NCBI RefSeq assembly: GCF_964340395.1
Contig: NC_135554.1
Coordinates: 25,634,592 to 25,698,591 of the forward strand
Direction: 5' to 3'
Origin: Glandiceps talaboti
Taxonomy: Eukaryota > Hemichordata > Enteropneusta > Spengelidae
DNA: 64,000 nt
Shown: piece after piece, positions 12,258 to 49,766 of the stretch
Layout of the letters: each line of letters begins with the position of its first letter
How positions within the stretch are numbered: position 1 is the first letter of the stretch
Made by a program: the position numbers and the translations under genes
Notes under the pieces: generated by a model
What the model was told of the DNA's origin: nothing
Database searches by the model: none
What the model saw: the letters and a program-made list of their open reading frames with translations, nothing else

Positions 12258-12366
12258 AGGCTTTTTCTATGCAATGTAGCGTTGATGACGATGGTCCCAA
12301 CCGGCTTTCCATAGCTTTTTCTATGCAATGTAGCGTTGATGACGATGGTCCCAACCGGCTTTCCAT
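12258..12366. repeat. 54-bp tandem duplication
   Basis: Two nearly identical copies of a 54-bp unit beginning CTTTTTCTATGCAATGTAGC and ending CCGGCTTTCCATA. It is followed directly by the GAT/GAC triplet tract. Confidence 0.9.
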
Positions 12367-12369
12367 ATT

Positions 12370-12382
12370 ATGATGATGATGA

Positions 12383-12421
<39 letters not shown>

Positions 12422-12428
12422 TTGATGA
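12370..12428. repeat. (GAT)n-(GAC)n compound triplet microsatellite
   Basis: A few GAT units grade into about 15 GAC units. It closes a 650-bp stretch (11760-12430) rich in GATGATG/GACGACG words. Confidence 0.95.
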
Positions 12429-12944
12429 CGAGGTTCAGAATATTATGCAAGGAAAATAAGGCATACACTTTGAAAATAAAATACCAATGGCATACGCTTA
12501 TTGATGTATACTAGTCTACTTACAGAATCTTCATATTGTTCCCGTTTTGGGTCAAAACATAAACTTGGAACGCCACGCAGACCACACGGACCATATATTG
12601 TAGTGTAGACGAAGTCTACGGCTAGATCACTTGCGACGAAATGGCTCATTGCACATACCGTTACAGCAAACTGTCTGTGTTTAGACGTCTTGCTTGTATT
12701 ACAAGCAGGCTCCAGAGTCTAGGATACTAGCATTTATGATGAACGTATGATACAGGACTACAACACTGGCTCCACAGGACAGCCAAATATTGGTTTGTCG
12801 TAGACTCGACTATACTTTGTGAAATGTCTCAAACCCACGACCAGTGCATTTGAGACACATCAGTTCCCACACCCAAACTATATTATCACTGGTAGCTACC
12901 AAATTGTTCACCAGAAAGTACGTATACATATTGCCACTTCAGCA

Positions 12945-13062
12945 CATTCTCGCAAACCAGAGCTGTTGTTTCTTCAGCGACACTGCCAAATACCTTGGTG
13001 GTGCGTCTTGCGGACGGTGCCATAAAAGAGGTTGTGGTTTACGACGATGCCGCAGCCACCTG
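12945..13062 (+). repeat. Dispersed repeat family 2, copy 1
   Basis: Shares TTCTCGCAAAC-AGAGCTGTT-TTTCTTC and then GTGGTTTACGACGATG with 40808-40930 (opposite strand). It shares the GGTGCCGTAAAAGAGG-like part with 40405-40480 and 23885-23980. No terminal inverted repeat was found. Confidence 0.6.
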
Positions 13063-15452
13063 GTAGAAAGATTACCTAACATGCTAATTTAATACGGTAC
13101 CTCATTGTCAATTTACATATTAAGTAAATATCCTCGCTCGCTAGCGAACCTGCACTTAGGGACCCCGTTACTTTATATCCATGTCACCACCTTGTGACGA
13201 CGGTGGTGATTTTGATGGTAGTGGTGGTTGTGGTGGTGGTGGTGGGTTGTATCTCCCTATAGATAGACTATGGTGTATTGCAGAGATTGTCGATGGACTG
13301 ACGAAATACAACCTTCTATTCTCAATCGTTCGCTATATAATGATCAATATAATGTTTGAACCCTGATATGAGGGTCTGATCAAGTTCTGAAATTGTATTA
13401 AATTTGACTGAGCTATAATACCTCGACCTGCCAGGCGTTCTCGTCATTTAAAACGGCTTGTCAGATCAACCATAGACAGTGGAGGGGAGTCTATGGATCA
13501 ATCAGTCACCTTTGTACGTACGGAGTCTATCGGCGATTATCACATAGCAAGTCATGTGATAGCTCAACGACTAAAAATGTAGTCACGATAATTATACAGC
13601 AGGTATTATAATTTGTACTGTATGTAGACATTATCAAATGTAGACTAACTGACCAAGAAAGATATGGTTTGTTGAATATTACCACGTGCACATTACTGCA
13701 ACAAAAGATCAAAATTACATAGGTTGTATGACTCACAGCTGGAAAATTATATTCAATCTGTGACTGCTTCTACTCTAAAAGCTATCGTTTTATCACCCAG
13801 CTATTGTAATCTGTGCACTAAACTACAACTCATCTCAATTCAGGTGTATTAAGTTCCTAAGATTAAAGATTAATTTGCAGCATTACGCCCACTCAGGTAT
13901 TAAATGAAAAATTCTGTTCTAATAGAGTTTTCACTGTAAACAATTATGTCACGGTTTACCCTTCAGTGCTAAAAGTAAAGTAGTGTGTAAATGGCCAAGG
14001 AGTCGCAATGAAATTGACCGTGACAGGCTAATTTTGTGACTATGCTTTATATATAGAAGTAGGAAGTCATTAGGTCGGAAATCGTTATACAATGATCATT
14101 CAGAGATTATGTTTTATAGTCCTTGCAGCCAGGACGTGATATCATCTAGTAACAGACCTGTAATTACATATATGCTGTGGAACAGACCCTGAGATGTGTA
14201 GTTTTAACTACACAAACCATGCTTAGATTTCTATTTATCAATGCCGTTACTCATTTTCCTCAGATTTAATTTGTGTATATCTCAACAATATACACCTTCT
14301 AATAAAAAAAGGTACTGTGAAAAAAACCGGGAAATCGATTTATCTCCCCATTATCATATAAGGTGTATATAGATAGAATCTTATAAAAGCTATAAACTGT
14401 CGACAATCAAATTTTGTTATTAAAATTGGCGTACCAACTAAACTCCAACTGAAATATGGATAAACGAAGAACGTCGAATTCTAGGAAGTTTTGGTATACT
14501 AGACCTAGAAACCTACTCACATCAAGTTTCATTGAAACTTGAACGCCGAAAGCATAATTTTTAGTGTCTGTGTTGTGCCAATGAAATCTTGTGCCATACC
14601 TTCGACGCACATAAAATTCCGTATAAATGTATCAAGGTATACACTAATTTGGGTTATGATAAGACAAAAGTGACAGTCTAGAATAGCAGGTAAGATTTTA
14701 TGATGGATACTAATTATTTTAAAAGAATGCAGAAAGAAAACAAAAACTTGACGCTAGTTTTCCAATAAAGAGAGCCCAAAATGGCCGACAATACCAAACA
14801 AACAGACATATTAATTGAATAGAAAACAAACAAGTAAACAAAGATGTGAACAAGGAAGGAACTTAATTAATACTTATAGTTATGAAAATAGATTCAATCC
14901 TGCCTTGGCAACCTTCCAGGAAATTGTGAATGTTTTGAGTAATTACTGTCATTGACAAAATTAAAATGCCATAAGAGATTGTACTAAATGATTTGCTTTG
15001 TAAATCCAATGTTTGTCATGTACCTCTAGTCAATAGACAGAACATTACAAATCAGTTTTAGATTATTTCAACGTGTTTACTTTGAGACATGACGCCGATC
15101 TGGTTGATTGAATACACCTTGCCACTATGACGATACACTGTATTCATTAATATTTCATGGTTGAATCAAATCCAACGACTCGGCAATTTCGTTCTGTATA
15201 TTTTTACGCCGATGTTTTACTCTGGTTCTCATTGTGGTTAATACTGAATGATCACCGCAATTATTTATTTTGTTATTTTAATGCATCATATATTTGATGA
15301 TCAAAATATTTTATTAGTTTTTATAAAATATTAAAATTACAATGTCATCTTCAGAGAGATTGCTGAAAGGTATTTACTGTATGAGACAATTCGTCTGTAC
15401 TGAGCGTACTAGTGTTGAATATATGATATTATTCTCTTTCATTCTTTCGGCA

Positions 15453-15540
<88 letters not shown>

Positions 15541-15676
15541 TTATGGTGGTGGTTGTGGTGGTGGTGGTATCTTTAGGACTTACTTCCCCACCACCACCAC
15601 CACCACCACCACCACCACCACCACCACCATCACACCACCACCATCACACCACCACCACCACCACCACCACCATCAC

Positions 15677-15727
<51 letters not shown>

Positions 15728-15728
15728 T

Positions 15729-15768
<40 letters not shown>

Positions 15769-15769
15769 A
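15453..15769. repeat. Composite triplet-repeat palindrome (GAT)n(GGT)n...(CCA)n(ATC)n
   Basis: About 29 GAT units (15453-15540) pass into GGT/GTG units (to about 15569). A 17-base spacer follows. Then come CCA units (from about 15587, with a few CAT interruptions) and ATC units to 15769. The second half is the reverse complement of the first in kind and order, so the whole 317 bp is an inverted repeat of triplet tracts. The open frame across it (D-run, V-run, P-run, H/T-run, I-run) is a by-product and not a gene. Confidence 0.95.
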
Positions 15770-17368
15770 GCCCGTACTGAATTGGCCTACGTATTGTTCG
15801 TTTATTCATGTCGATATCAGCCAGTACAGTATGTATGCTGGATTTCTCGTCTAGATAGAATCGTGTCTTCCATTGAATTCCAACCGTTGGTGCTATGAGT
15901 CATGCCATATCAGCACCGTTGCACATTTCTACATTAATTCAATGTAATTTTATTGCCATCGCTGTAATATCAATGTTATGCGCCTCTCGTCGTGTGAAAA
16001 CAGACTATTTTTTCATTGAAAATCCCGGCTGTCACGCATTACCGGTTTTTTCCATCCTAATACACGCTATCACTTACGTCAGTCACATCTGATATCGCTC
16101 ATCTGTTAAGTAACTCGGTTGTTCAGACATCGTAACATACTTCGTGCAAGGTCAAATCTTAATAGAAACAAAGATGCTGTCTACCAGTCGAGATAGTTGA
16201 CTTATATGCACTCTGACTTTGGCTCCATAATGTACGTGTCATTCTGCAATCGTATATTACGTAGTGAAGCAGAAAAGCCACGTCTCGTACAACCTGAGCC
16301 AGAACTGTTCATCGTTACTACGTTATCCACCATTCAATAACACGATCTATGTTTTTGAAATCAAAATTACTACGGTCCTTCACTTTTGGGATAAATTCAG
16401 AGAGAACTCGATAGAAATAGTACACTTTAATATGAAACGATTTAGTAAGAAAGTACCGAACTACCTTGTGAGTAAGGTATTCCCGTCACATATTTTTTTT
16501 CAAACGAAAGGCTATTAGAGGGGGTCATCTTTACCATGATCATCCTGTATCATGTGAGAATAAACATGCACGTACGTACGTCAATGAATTATCATACGTA
16601 AGCATTGTAAGTGTAGGTTGCATTACTACAGATAACAAGCTGGACAGTTGTCATGGTCACTACATGTGCAATGTATATGTCAGCAACTCTGTAACAACAT
16701 TTTGTTTTTCCTTCTTACTGTCTTAGTTTGCCGATAGTTTGAGTTTCGTAGTGATAATATGCACACGAATCTCGTTCTATTCCCATCGTCTTGAGTTACA
16801 GCGTTTGTTTCGTTTTGAAATTTGAATGACAGCTTTTGATGCTGATAGAAACGAATAGGTCAGGAGACCATCCATGACAACGTTCAGATAAGATTTAAAC
16901 AGTGGAAGTAGTTATAGATAGACGGCAGTTTTGAGTGGTTAGATTTAAAATGGTTGCTAGTATAGGCCTTGTTAATTTTCGTTGAAAGACAGAACGGTCA
17001 CCCTCAGAATAGTTACATAACATCACTACTACATTTGTAAAGGCCAAGTTCGGATAAGAATTAAAATTTGGGCACAGTTGTATGGCAGATCTAGAGATAT
17101 TGGAAAAGTTGGTCTAGAACCAAAAAATGATTCTATTTAATCTTTGTAAGGACCTGGGATTGAATCTTTGGCCTTTAAATATAGCTGTATTGAAATAATA
17201 CATTTCAAATTATCGATACAGATGTACGGACAGCATTGTTACAGTTACTGTAATAGCACACCGGGGAGACCTAAACATGTGTGAAGTTTGTGCACTTGTG
17301 TGTTTATTTGACCATTCATTTATTCTGTGTTGATTATTGGTGAAAATATTACAAATCTGACGCCATAC

Positions 17369-17429
17369 CAAACAAACAAACAAACAAACAAACAAACAAA
17401 CAAACAAACAAACAAACAAACAAAAAAAC
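17369..17429. repeat. (CAAA)n microsatellite
   Basis: About 15 tetranucleotide units. Confidence 0.96.
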
Positions 17430-20400
17430 AAGCCATTGTTGTTGTCGACTAAACGTTTATTGTACTTTAAAATAAACAACACAACTTTGCATAAATTACC
17501 TGGTTACTATGGTTACAGCTGATAACGATGACCTTATCCTTACTAACACAACGGTACATTATACTTCACATGGAAATGCAATGGTAACCGCAGACGACAG
17601 CAACCAAAAATGTTATAAACATATCCTTGAAAAACCTTCACGTTTTTACTAAAGTTGTGGACAAAGCAATTCTCGATCGATGGGTTGTTTTCTTGAAAGT
17701 TTACATTAACCATGTATTTTGTAACGATAAGCTTACATGTTGTTGATATGAAGTTGTTTTGAATAATCATTTCAACTATGTTGATGTAACTGATGTAGAG
17801 ATTGTTTCAGTATCTCCTCTACATCTCTTCTATTTCAACTACAGCAGAACAAGAGAAGAAAGTGACCAATTTTTATGGTATTAATGAAATGGCTTCTCTC
17901 CGATAGTAGCAATGAATTTTCTGCCGTTATGACATCATTCGCAATTTGATACAAATATTTGTCTTTTCCACAAAACATAAAGTAAGTTTCTCTCTTTCAA
18001 GTGCATCCGGAATAAAGCCTGACCAATACGGAGCTGTTATTTTGTGTTTTCCTAGTACCCATATATTGACGTGGCCGAGATCCTTCGCGCATGCTCATGT
18101 TAGCTAACTCTAACAGCCAGCGCGAAGGACCTGGGCGAATAGTCGTGAGATCTTTGCCAAACAAAATGAATATCATTGACATGTATATGCGAGTCCTTTA
18201 AAGGATGTAATACATTGTGTAATTATATCAAAACGGTTTGACTCATATTATGACCAGTGAAAATGATCAAAAATACAACGTTTATAGAATGCTTGCGTTG
18301 TGTTACAATTCTACCAGATGCGTTTTCTACGACGTGCGTGGAAACATATACAATTTTCTGAAGGTTTTAAAATACATTTTGTGGGAATTCAAAACAATGC
18401 GAATCACACTATTTACAATTTTTACTAGATCATTAATAATTACATAATTCACAAAATTTACATTTTGTATTTATATATAAAAATTCACATTTCTACATTT
18501 CAAATTTATTTCATTACATAATTAATATTGATTTCATGAACAGGTCTGGTCTACCGGTACAAGTACTAATACATTATTTAAAGAATCTACGACAGAAGAA
18601 CAAAGTAATGGATTGAGAATGCTGGCAGGAAAGCGTTGTATTTGTCAGTCTTTTACATTTCAGTCGTACTTTGAGTAAGTCGTGCAAGGCGTCAGAATTC
18701 TGGTATGTAGCATAGGTAAAGTGGAGTATAAATTGTTGCAAAACTTACTCCGAAATGGAAAAGTTTCTCGTATGAAAGGTGGGGGGGGGAGAAGTACATC
18801 TCCGGTTGAAGCATTCCATGAGGCAGATAATAGATATTAAAACGTCATTACAGTTTTGTTAACTGAACGGTTCTACTTGACGACATTATCTATAATGTTG
18901 GCAAACTTGAGTTCAGTTACCGCTGCTCAAAATCCAAAAATAGTTATAGCCTGCCACTATGAATGATTTACATAGGCCTTGATATGTACTTTTAAGAAGT
19001 ATTAGTGAGTGACCTCGCAATCCATTAAGAAAATGTATCAGCAGACTATGTACCATTTAGCTGTGTCAGGAACTCGTGTCACAGCACTGAAAGGCAAACT
19101 GCAATTTGATTTTCCAACTCCACATTGCATTTCTATTTGACACAAACATTTCCTGACAGCACTTTCATTCACAATTTTTACCCTAGGCATTTCACCAAAC
19201 AATCTACAGAGGTCTCGTAATATAAGACCATTGATGTACACTTTACAAAGTCAAGGTTATTGCTACTAACTAATATCAAGGTTGTCGTGGATAAAATGTA
19301 CAATTCGAGACATCGCCCCTCTTTACACCCTTTTACTAACACACCAAAGTAATACAGTAACATTTTTTCTCTTGTTTATACATATTAACTTCTAGGATTT
19401 GGTTTATTCTTTCATGCAAACCTCGTATAATGACAGTATCTAGCTTAAATGAAAATCAACACTTTACTTTCGTTTGTATACTGAGTAGTTACCAAGTTGT
19501 ATGATATAAGAGTACAAAATCAACGACCAAAGAAATTATTTCGTTTTTACTAAAAGAACACTTTATACTTCTGCTCTAACAGACATACCACTCTATGACA
19601 ATATACATCAATATGCAAATGAAGGTTTTTAACCGAAAAAAATTGAAAATCTAAAACATTGTCTGAAATTCCTGCATGTGCCAAATTCCAAGACTATAAT
19701 TGCAGATTTGAAAGCAGTATTATTTTGGAATAACTGGCAAAAATGCAAACATTATCATGAATGAGTCATCGAAATAACTTCACATTTCGTTGGCGGCAAA
19801 TAGGTCAACTGTCGCCAAAAATTAAAACCAATTCTGTGACGGTCAAAGGTCATTGAAGGTACATATACATCATAATCTATAAAGATATATCAAAGACTTG
19901 AAAGTCAAAATTCAATACCACTAGAACATTCCAAAAGTAACTAGGTAAAATTTTACCGATATACTGAACTAAATCTACCTACAGCTCCCCTGATATGAAT
20001 TATATCAAATGAAAGTTTTCATAGGACAACAATAATTGCATTGTATTCAAAATGGCGTTCACATCGCATAAATTTCGCCAGTTTGATTGACAGGTCACGT
20101 GATCATGACTAATCCTGTCATTTGATAGAAAATCACATTAGTGTAAACTAGATCGATTACGTCATCATCAACAAATTTGATGGTCCCCTCATCACTTATC
20201 CAAACTAAGAGTGAATGAAAACTGCGACATTATCAACAACACACTCTTAGAGTTGTTTTGTATTTGGGGATCCGCTCAAATACATACTTTTCAGAAAATT
20301 CATAAATTGGTGTCTATTTCATGAAAACTTTTCACAAAGATGTATAAAAGTTTACAACAGTTACTATGATGTGGGATTTGGAGTATTCACACTGTCAACT

Positions 20401-22355
20401 CAATGCCTTATTTAGGTCAATGAATTTGATTTGGGCATTGGAGTCAAAAAGTACTTAAATAAGTTTACCTATACTTTCAACATTATTGTCTTGGTCCGTG
20501 ATTTTCTATGTGAAGTGCTTTTGAAAACTGACACATTCAACAAATGTCTACAACTCTCTCTTTATAATAGATTTATAGAGTCTGACTACATTATTTACGA
20601 GCCATACAATTTTTCCACTCTCGCAAATGGCGGAGTATTGAATCGTTGCCGCAAAGAGGTTCGATGGTTTTTACGACAATTATAGAGTACGGTCACTCTA
20701 TTGATATCGAAGGTTTGAAAAATGAAACACTGCAATACGATACTGAGTATAATTTGGTATGTGTAAGGTAAACGGTCATATTACGATGATTATCAGTATT
20801 TTCCTATGGAACAACGGATTTAATAGGGAACTTGCAATCCAGACTGAGCATGCTCAGACGCAAAGGACTATGGGATTATCTGTGGTTATCGTAATATCTT
20901 ATCTGGAGTTACCGATGAAATAAACCTCCTACACTGGTCAAGCTAAATATGAATTGATCATTCGTGGTTATAAACAATGTAACATTATTGTTTACGGTAC
21001 TAATTGAGTAGTATACATTATCACATTTCCCATGATGCAACATTCAACATGGCAGGTTTGCCAGTTTTCCTATTTGATACCGCTAAGATACCTTAAATGT
21101 CTGTTATGATAAAACCCATATGCCCATGCACAAAATATACATCTACTGAAATGACATTGACTAGCACGAATATTCAACATCGACACGTTGTCTTTCTAGA
21201 CAGAACAAGGTCGCACATTGCATTTTGTATAGCTACAACAATTATGTATAGTGTCACTTTCTGAACTTGATGCCAGCTGGGTTCGTTAATATCGACTTCC
21301 ACTCAAATACATATTAGTCTGTTAAATGTGGCTACTTCGTATTATCAAAAAGTGCCAACTATATTGGGTGTCCACATTCAATGCAATCTCTTGTAAATGA
21401 CACCATTTTGTATTACCATACGTTTTGGGTTATTTAAGGTGAACTGCAATATCTGTTTGTATCCTAATCGAAGACCCAGTCGACATGAACCATGTGATTA
21501 TCACGTGACAGTATAGTTCGAATACTAAATTTAACTTCCAAATAGCAATTTATACAACAATTACACATACTAATATAAGGGCCTACAGACAATCGTTTAT
21601 TCAAAACAATCCCCATGAATTATTTCATGTTACGTCTTAATATTTGATGCAATTTATTTGTTTACTTTACACACTATACGTATGACTAGAAACTCAGCCT
21701 CTATGTCTTGTATGAGATTGACTATATGTGTATGATCCATATACCACATACATCCGGCTATATGAACACATGCACGTGTACGTGGCTTTCTTTTATCGTA
21801 TTTTAACACTTTGCATGCTTTACAATTTTTTTTGCTTATCATTTTGAAAACAAATTGGTTTTCATTAAAAGACGATGCAGTTGACTTTGGTTTTCTGTTT
21901 TCAAATTCTACTGCATTTGCCACCTATCATTTGACAAATGACTTTGGCATTTAGTTTTCAGATGTTCAGTTGACGTATCAAATCGGTGGATTTTACTGTC
22001 TGAGACCACACCATTACTCGTAAACTTCACACGTTAACTTTCAAACTGATCAGCGCAGATCATTATCATCTCCCAGAGCATCATTTTGCACTGTTGTCGT
22101 TACAGCTAATGCAATGAATCATCACATATTAAACTTATCATCATTAGTACATATCGTTGCCATGGTGAAGTAAGCTGCAACACCTATTTGGTATTAAACT
22201 CTTGCCTTCAAGCCGAACATTTGATGGTGAAAATAATCCACAGACAAATCAATGATTTTGTCAAATCAAACAAAATACAATTTACATCTCAACATCACTT
22301 AATATTGAGTCTTATTTCGAATGATGGAAATACATATACTTATTTACATTTAACA

Positions 22356-22408
22356 TGTCTCCGTGCGGAGACGATAACTAGATGTCTCCGTGCGGAGACG
22401 ATAACTAT
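22356..22408. repeat. 27-bp tandem duplication carrying a GTCTCCG palindrome
   Basis: GTCTCCGTGCGGAGAC occurs at 22357-22372 and again at 22384-22399. Each copy is followed by GATAACTA. The palindrome has 7-bp arms around TG. Confidence 0.85.
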
Positions 22409-23175
22409 ATCGGCAAAAGAGTACAAAGAGGATTCGTCAAACGATGGGACAATATTTACTCGATAGATACGAGAACAGAATTACGAAACATTTGAAGGGG
22501 GAATGACCCTTTCTAGACATTTCTCAGTGAACTGTATAAACCAATTACTTCAGCGAATATTACCATGGCGTTAATATAAACAACATCTTTTCAGAACAGA
22601 AGCCATAGATTATCCAATCCGTGCATTTTCAGATTATTTTTTGATGAATTGGGGTGTGTTTTGTTTCATTTCCAGGATAACTAACGGGAGCAGGTCCATT
22701 TACAGGATCCTTAATTTACAGACTCCTTAAGTTATTCACACCCAAGCCTTGAACAATTGTTTCTTATCTAATATACAAATGTATTTCAATGTGGGCAAAA
22801 TTTCAGAAAGGTGGTGCCGTCATGTCCCAACGTTTACTGATTAACAAAAATCATACTTGTTTATGGCATGCACCATGTCCCATCGTTTGAAGAGTAACAC
22901 AAGTAAAACGGCAGCAGTAATGTGAATCCAACGGATGTATAATACACAAAAAATCAGTATTCAATCAAGGACATTGACTGTGCAGAATAACGGGGAAAGA
23001 TTAACATGGACAAATTTTGAACCATAATTTGACGTGTTACGATGACGTATCTGTAAAACGTCCATCGCTGCACATATCGGACTTTTACGTAAACGTTAAT
23101 CTACAGTTTTGAGCCAGCGTTCAAAGTCTCAAATAATTATCGAAATTTTGAGTGATTTTTTCCGATTCCAACATA

Positions 23176-23181
23176 TTTATT
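23176..23181 (-). promoter_or_regulatory. Candidate poly(A) signal for transporter gene B
   Basis: Minus-strand AATAAA about 370 bases beyond the stop codon of gene B. Confidence 0.35.
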
Positions 23182-23549
23182 TGTCAAATTTCGAGTGACG
23201 TCACAAAGTCATCAGACGATCATCATACATTATATGGAATTATCATTCGAAAACCTTCTAAGATAAAGTACAATAAATGGTTGGTCAAAACCAGTTCCTG
23301 TCGATCGCTTCTCCTCTTCACGTCTATTTTGACGACCACTTTGAGTTGTGTTAGATTGTGTAAATCAGGGAAATGAGCGAAAAATAAAATTGGAACATAT
23401 TTTTAGGCATCTGAATCTTTTTGTTGGACTCTACCCTTTATAGATTTTAATATTTCCATGGGCAATTCTAGTGTTTTCATCATGGCGTACCCCCTACATG
23501 TGATTGGTTGGGCTCAGATTACAAATTCATGAAAGTTTGTTGGTAAGTA

Positions 23550-47128
<23,579 letters not shown>

Positions 47129-47539
47129 ACTATGGACTGTATGTTGTGGTAACGTGCAATATAAAGTACAAGAGCTAAGCTGGGATCCACTCTCCAATCG
47201 GCCGATGTGTGTGCTATGACTTAGGACGCCCGCAGCTTATGGCTTTTCTCAAACATTTACATGAGTAATTTATGAGCTCCACAATGGCATTTATATTTGC
47301 TAAGTACACTGTTAGAGTTAGTACAAGAAATACACTCACCGCACCGCCCTGTTTTATGTACACCTGAGATAATATGCATATTACGGCAGGTCATTTACAT
47401 ACGGCTAAAGCCTTTTGTTATTACTAGTATGTAAACTGAAGATGGCCGGGAGCAGCATTTATTTTCAGGGTTTGTTCGAAATTTTAGAAGCTGGAAAACA
47501 TACAGTTTTGTCGAGTCATTGTAATTTTTACACATATAC

Positions 47540-47541
47540 AG

Positions 47542-47584
<43 letters not shown>

Positions 47585-47637
47585 CGTCGTCGTCGTCGTC
47601 GTCGTCGTTGTTGTTGTTGTTGTTGTTGTAGATGTAG

Positions 47638-47678
<41 letters not shown>

Positions 47679-47679
47679 G
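47540..47679. repeat. (TTG)n / (GTC)n triplet tract
   Basis: TTG units with an inner block of GTC units and a short GTAGATGTAG interruption. It lies 410 bp upstream of the gene B start codon, so it is inside the likely promoter or 5' UTR region. Confidence 0.96.
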
Positions 47680-47872
47680 GCTTGTTTATGATTCGTTTAT
47701 CTCGACAATTTCCCATAGTTGAGACATCATCGCAACTGTATGGTAAACACTACCGAATTTATAACTGTTTTGGACATTCCATCAATGAAGCTTAGCAAGT
47801 CGTTACACTGATTGCTATCGATGTCGAATTGCAGTGACAAATAGTCAATATCAAAATTAATTATTTTGATAA

Positions 47873-48021
47873 TGAATGAATGAATGAATGAATGAATGAA
47901 TGAATGAATGAATGAAAGAATGAATGAATGAATGAATGAATGAATGAATGAATGAATGAATGAATGAATGAATGAATGAATGAATGAATGAATGAATGAA
48001 TGAATGAATGAATGAATGAAT
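47873..48021. repeat. (TGAA)n microsatellite
   Basis: About 37 units with a single AAGAA interruption, upstream of gene B. Confidence 0.97.
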
Positions 48022-48649
48022 TGCAAGTTGTCAATAGATTTCTTTCTACTGAAGAGAGTGACTTTGAAGATCTGTGGTTCGAGAAATTAATTCTGATCTT
48101 TCCTACATAAACTATATGAATAGGTTACCCGGTTGGGTGGGCCTTTGTGGATGGGCCTGCATACTTAGGGATTGGTATGTTATGGATCAATGTTATATGC
48201 TCTCATAGATTGTGCAGTTATGTGATTTATCTTTGTTGGGTTGAGTGACAGGATGACACATGAAACAGCGGCAAATAAATTATCGTGCTTAAAATGGAAA
48301 AGGATAGACACATGACCGTGTTTTTGTCAAATATTACACGACACCAAACACTTGGTGGTGTGATTAACTCTATGTACACGTATAAAGTACTCAAAATGAG
48401 CGCAACTTTTCAATTATTGAATTGTGCATTGCAAGGTCAGGCATCTGATTGATTTATCAAAATACCCATTCTCTGATTGGCTATCAAGCGACACAGTATC
48501 TGATTGGCCATCAATCTACCTTGTACCTTAAGTTCCTATACCTTGTACCTTGTACGTATACCTTGTTGTCTTCACTTTCAAGATTGTCCACCAAGGACTA
48601 CAATTAACTGGAAGGTTCAAACGAAAGTGCCAGTGGTGGTGGGCATTTA

Positions 48650-48856
48650 AATGTACCCAGTCTCTGATTGGCTATCAATCTACCCAGTCTCTGATTGGCT
48701 ATCAATCTACCCAGTCTCTTATTGGCTATCAAGCTTCACAGTATCTGATTGGCTATCAATCTATCCCGTCTGTGATTGGCTATCAAGCTTCACAGTATCT
48801 GATTGGCTATCAATCTATCCCGTCTGTGATTGGCTATCAATATACACAGTCTCTCT
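48650..48856. repeat. 27-bp minisatellite with regularly spaced CCAAT cores
   Basis: Each unit contains CTGATTGGCTATCAA. ATTGG, the reverse complement of a CCAAT box, falls at 48667, 48694, 48721, 48748, 48775, 48802 and 48829, exactly 27 bp apart. Two further units at 48476 and 48503 keep the same spacing. It is 1.3-1.7 kb upstream of the gene B start codon. A regulatory role through NF-Y binding is possible but not shown. Confidence 0.9.
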
Positions 48857-49766
48857 AGATCTGACTTCGTGATATAATATTCGGTCCAGATTCGATTACC
48901 AACACCTGGCTAGCTATCTCATGTACTCACCAACAAAATCACGCAGTTGGAAAATTTCCCAATTGACGTTTATAAGAAATAGCGTTGTTCGTCGTCAAAA
49001 CATAAATATTATCACAATCTCATAGTGCTCTTACAGTAGGTTATATACACTAATTAATTTCTATGACGCTGTTCTACAAAAAAAATGAAAACTATATCAA
49101 CAGCCCTCTTGTTGTATAAGTACATGTTTAGGATATTAAATATATATGTACAGTAAAAATAAAAAGCAAGGCAGTTCATGATTCAACAGACATGGTTGTT
49201 TACTAGATAAGTATTAGCTAAAACTTTAGTAAAAGTATCGGAGTCTGTCTCTATAGCTCATCACTGTGGTAGAGATACGAAAATCCTACGAAACTCCCGA
49301 ACAATGAAATTAATTTTTGCATCATGACCTTCACCCTGACCTATATGTTGGAAGTGTATTCACGCGAAAGTTTAATAACGAAATGTACGTTTACCCAGTA
49401 TGCATGTATCTGGGTCGTGTATCATGTGCCTATGGTGTTCACACCATGATCGTGTCTAAGAGGTCACACAGTAACTATGAGCGGAAATCTGGGTCATGTC
49501 TGGCGTAACTACTGCTGTTGATGTATCCGGTTAACGGGAGAAGCCAAAATTAGAAAATTGTATTTTTATGATTTTATGAGTCTACGTACTTTGCGACTCC
49601 CGTGGTTTTGATTGATATGTGAGCACCCCAGATGCTGATCCAGATGTCGACAATATTGTAAAACTTTGCATTTGTATGGTGTTCGTAAGACGTACGTCGT
49701 AGAGGGCGTCTGTTATGTCCACAACGTCGAGACGTGCAATGGCAATGACGCTATTCGTCCCATAAT

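Larger units (their letters stand above)
12430..23549. other. Gene-poor interval between the integrase-like gene and transporter gene B
   Basis: No coding exon is supported in about 11 kb. It holds the repeats listed separately and otherwise AT-rich sequence. One minus-strand frame (12524-12649) runs from an ATG for 42 codons to a good GTAAGT donor and could be a first exon of an unrecognised transcript. Its phase does not fit exon 2 of the integrase-like gene. Confidence 0.5.

Noticed and set aside
12612-12632. Possible tRNA or snRNA in gene-poor intervals
   Set aside because: I looked for tRNA A/B-box pairs and cloverleaf arms here and in the other gene-poor stretches and found none convincing by eye. 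A tRNAscan-type search would settle it.
15342-15854. 170-codon open frame with D, V, P, H/T and I runs
   Set aside because: It is the translation of the mirrored triplet-repeat palindrome. There is no domain, splice signal or codon bias.
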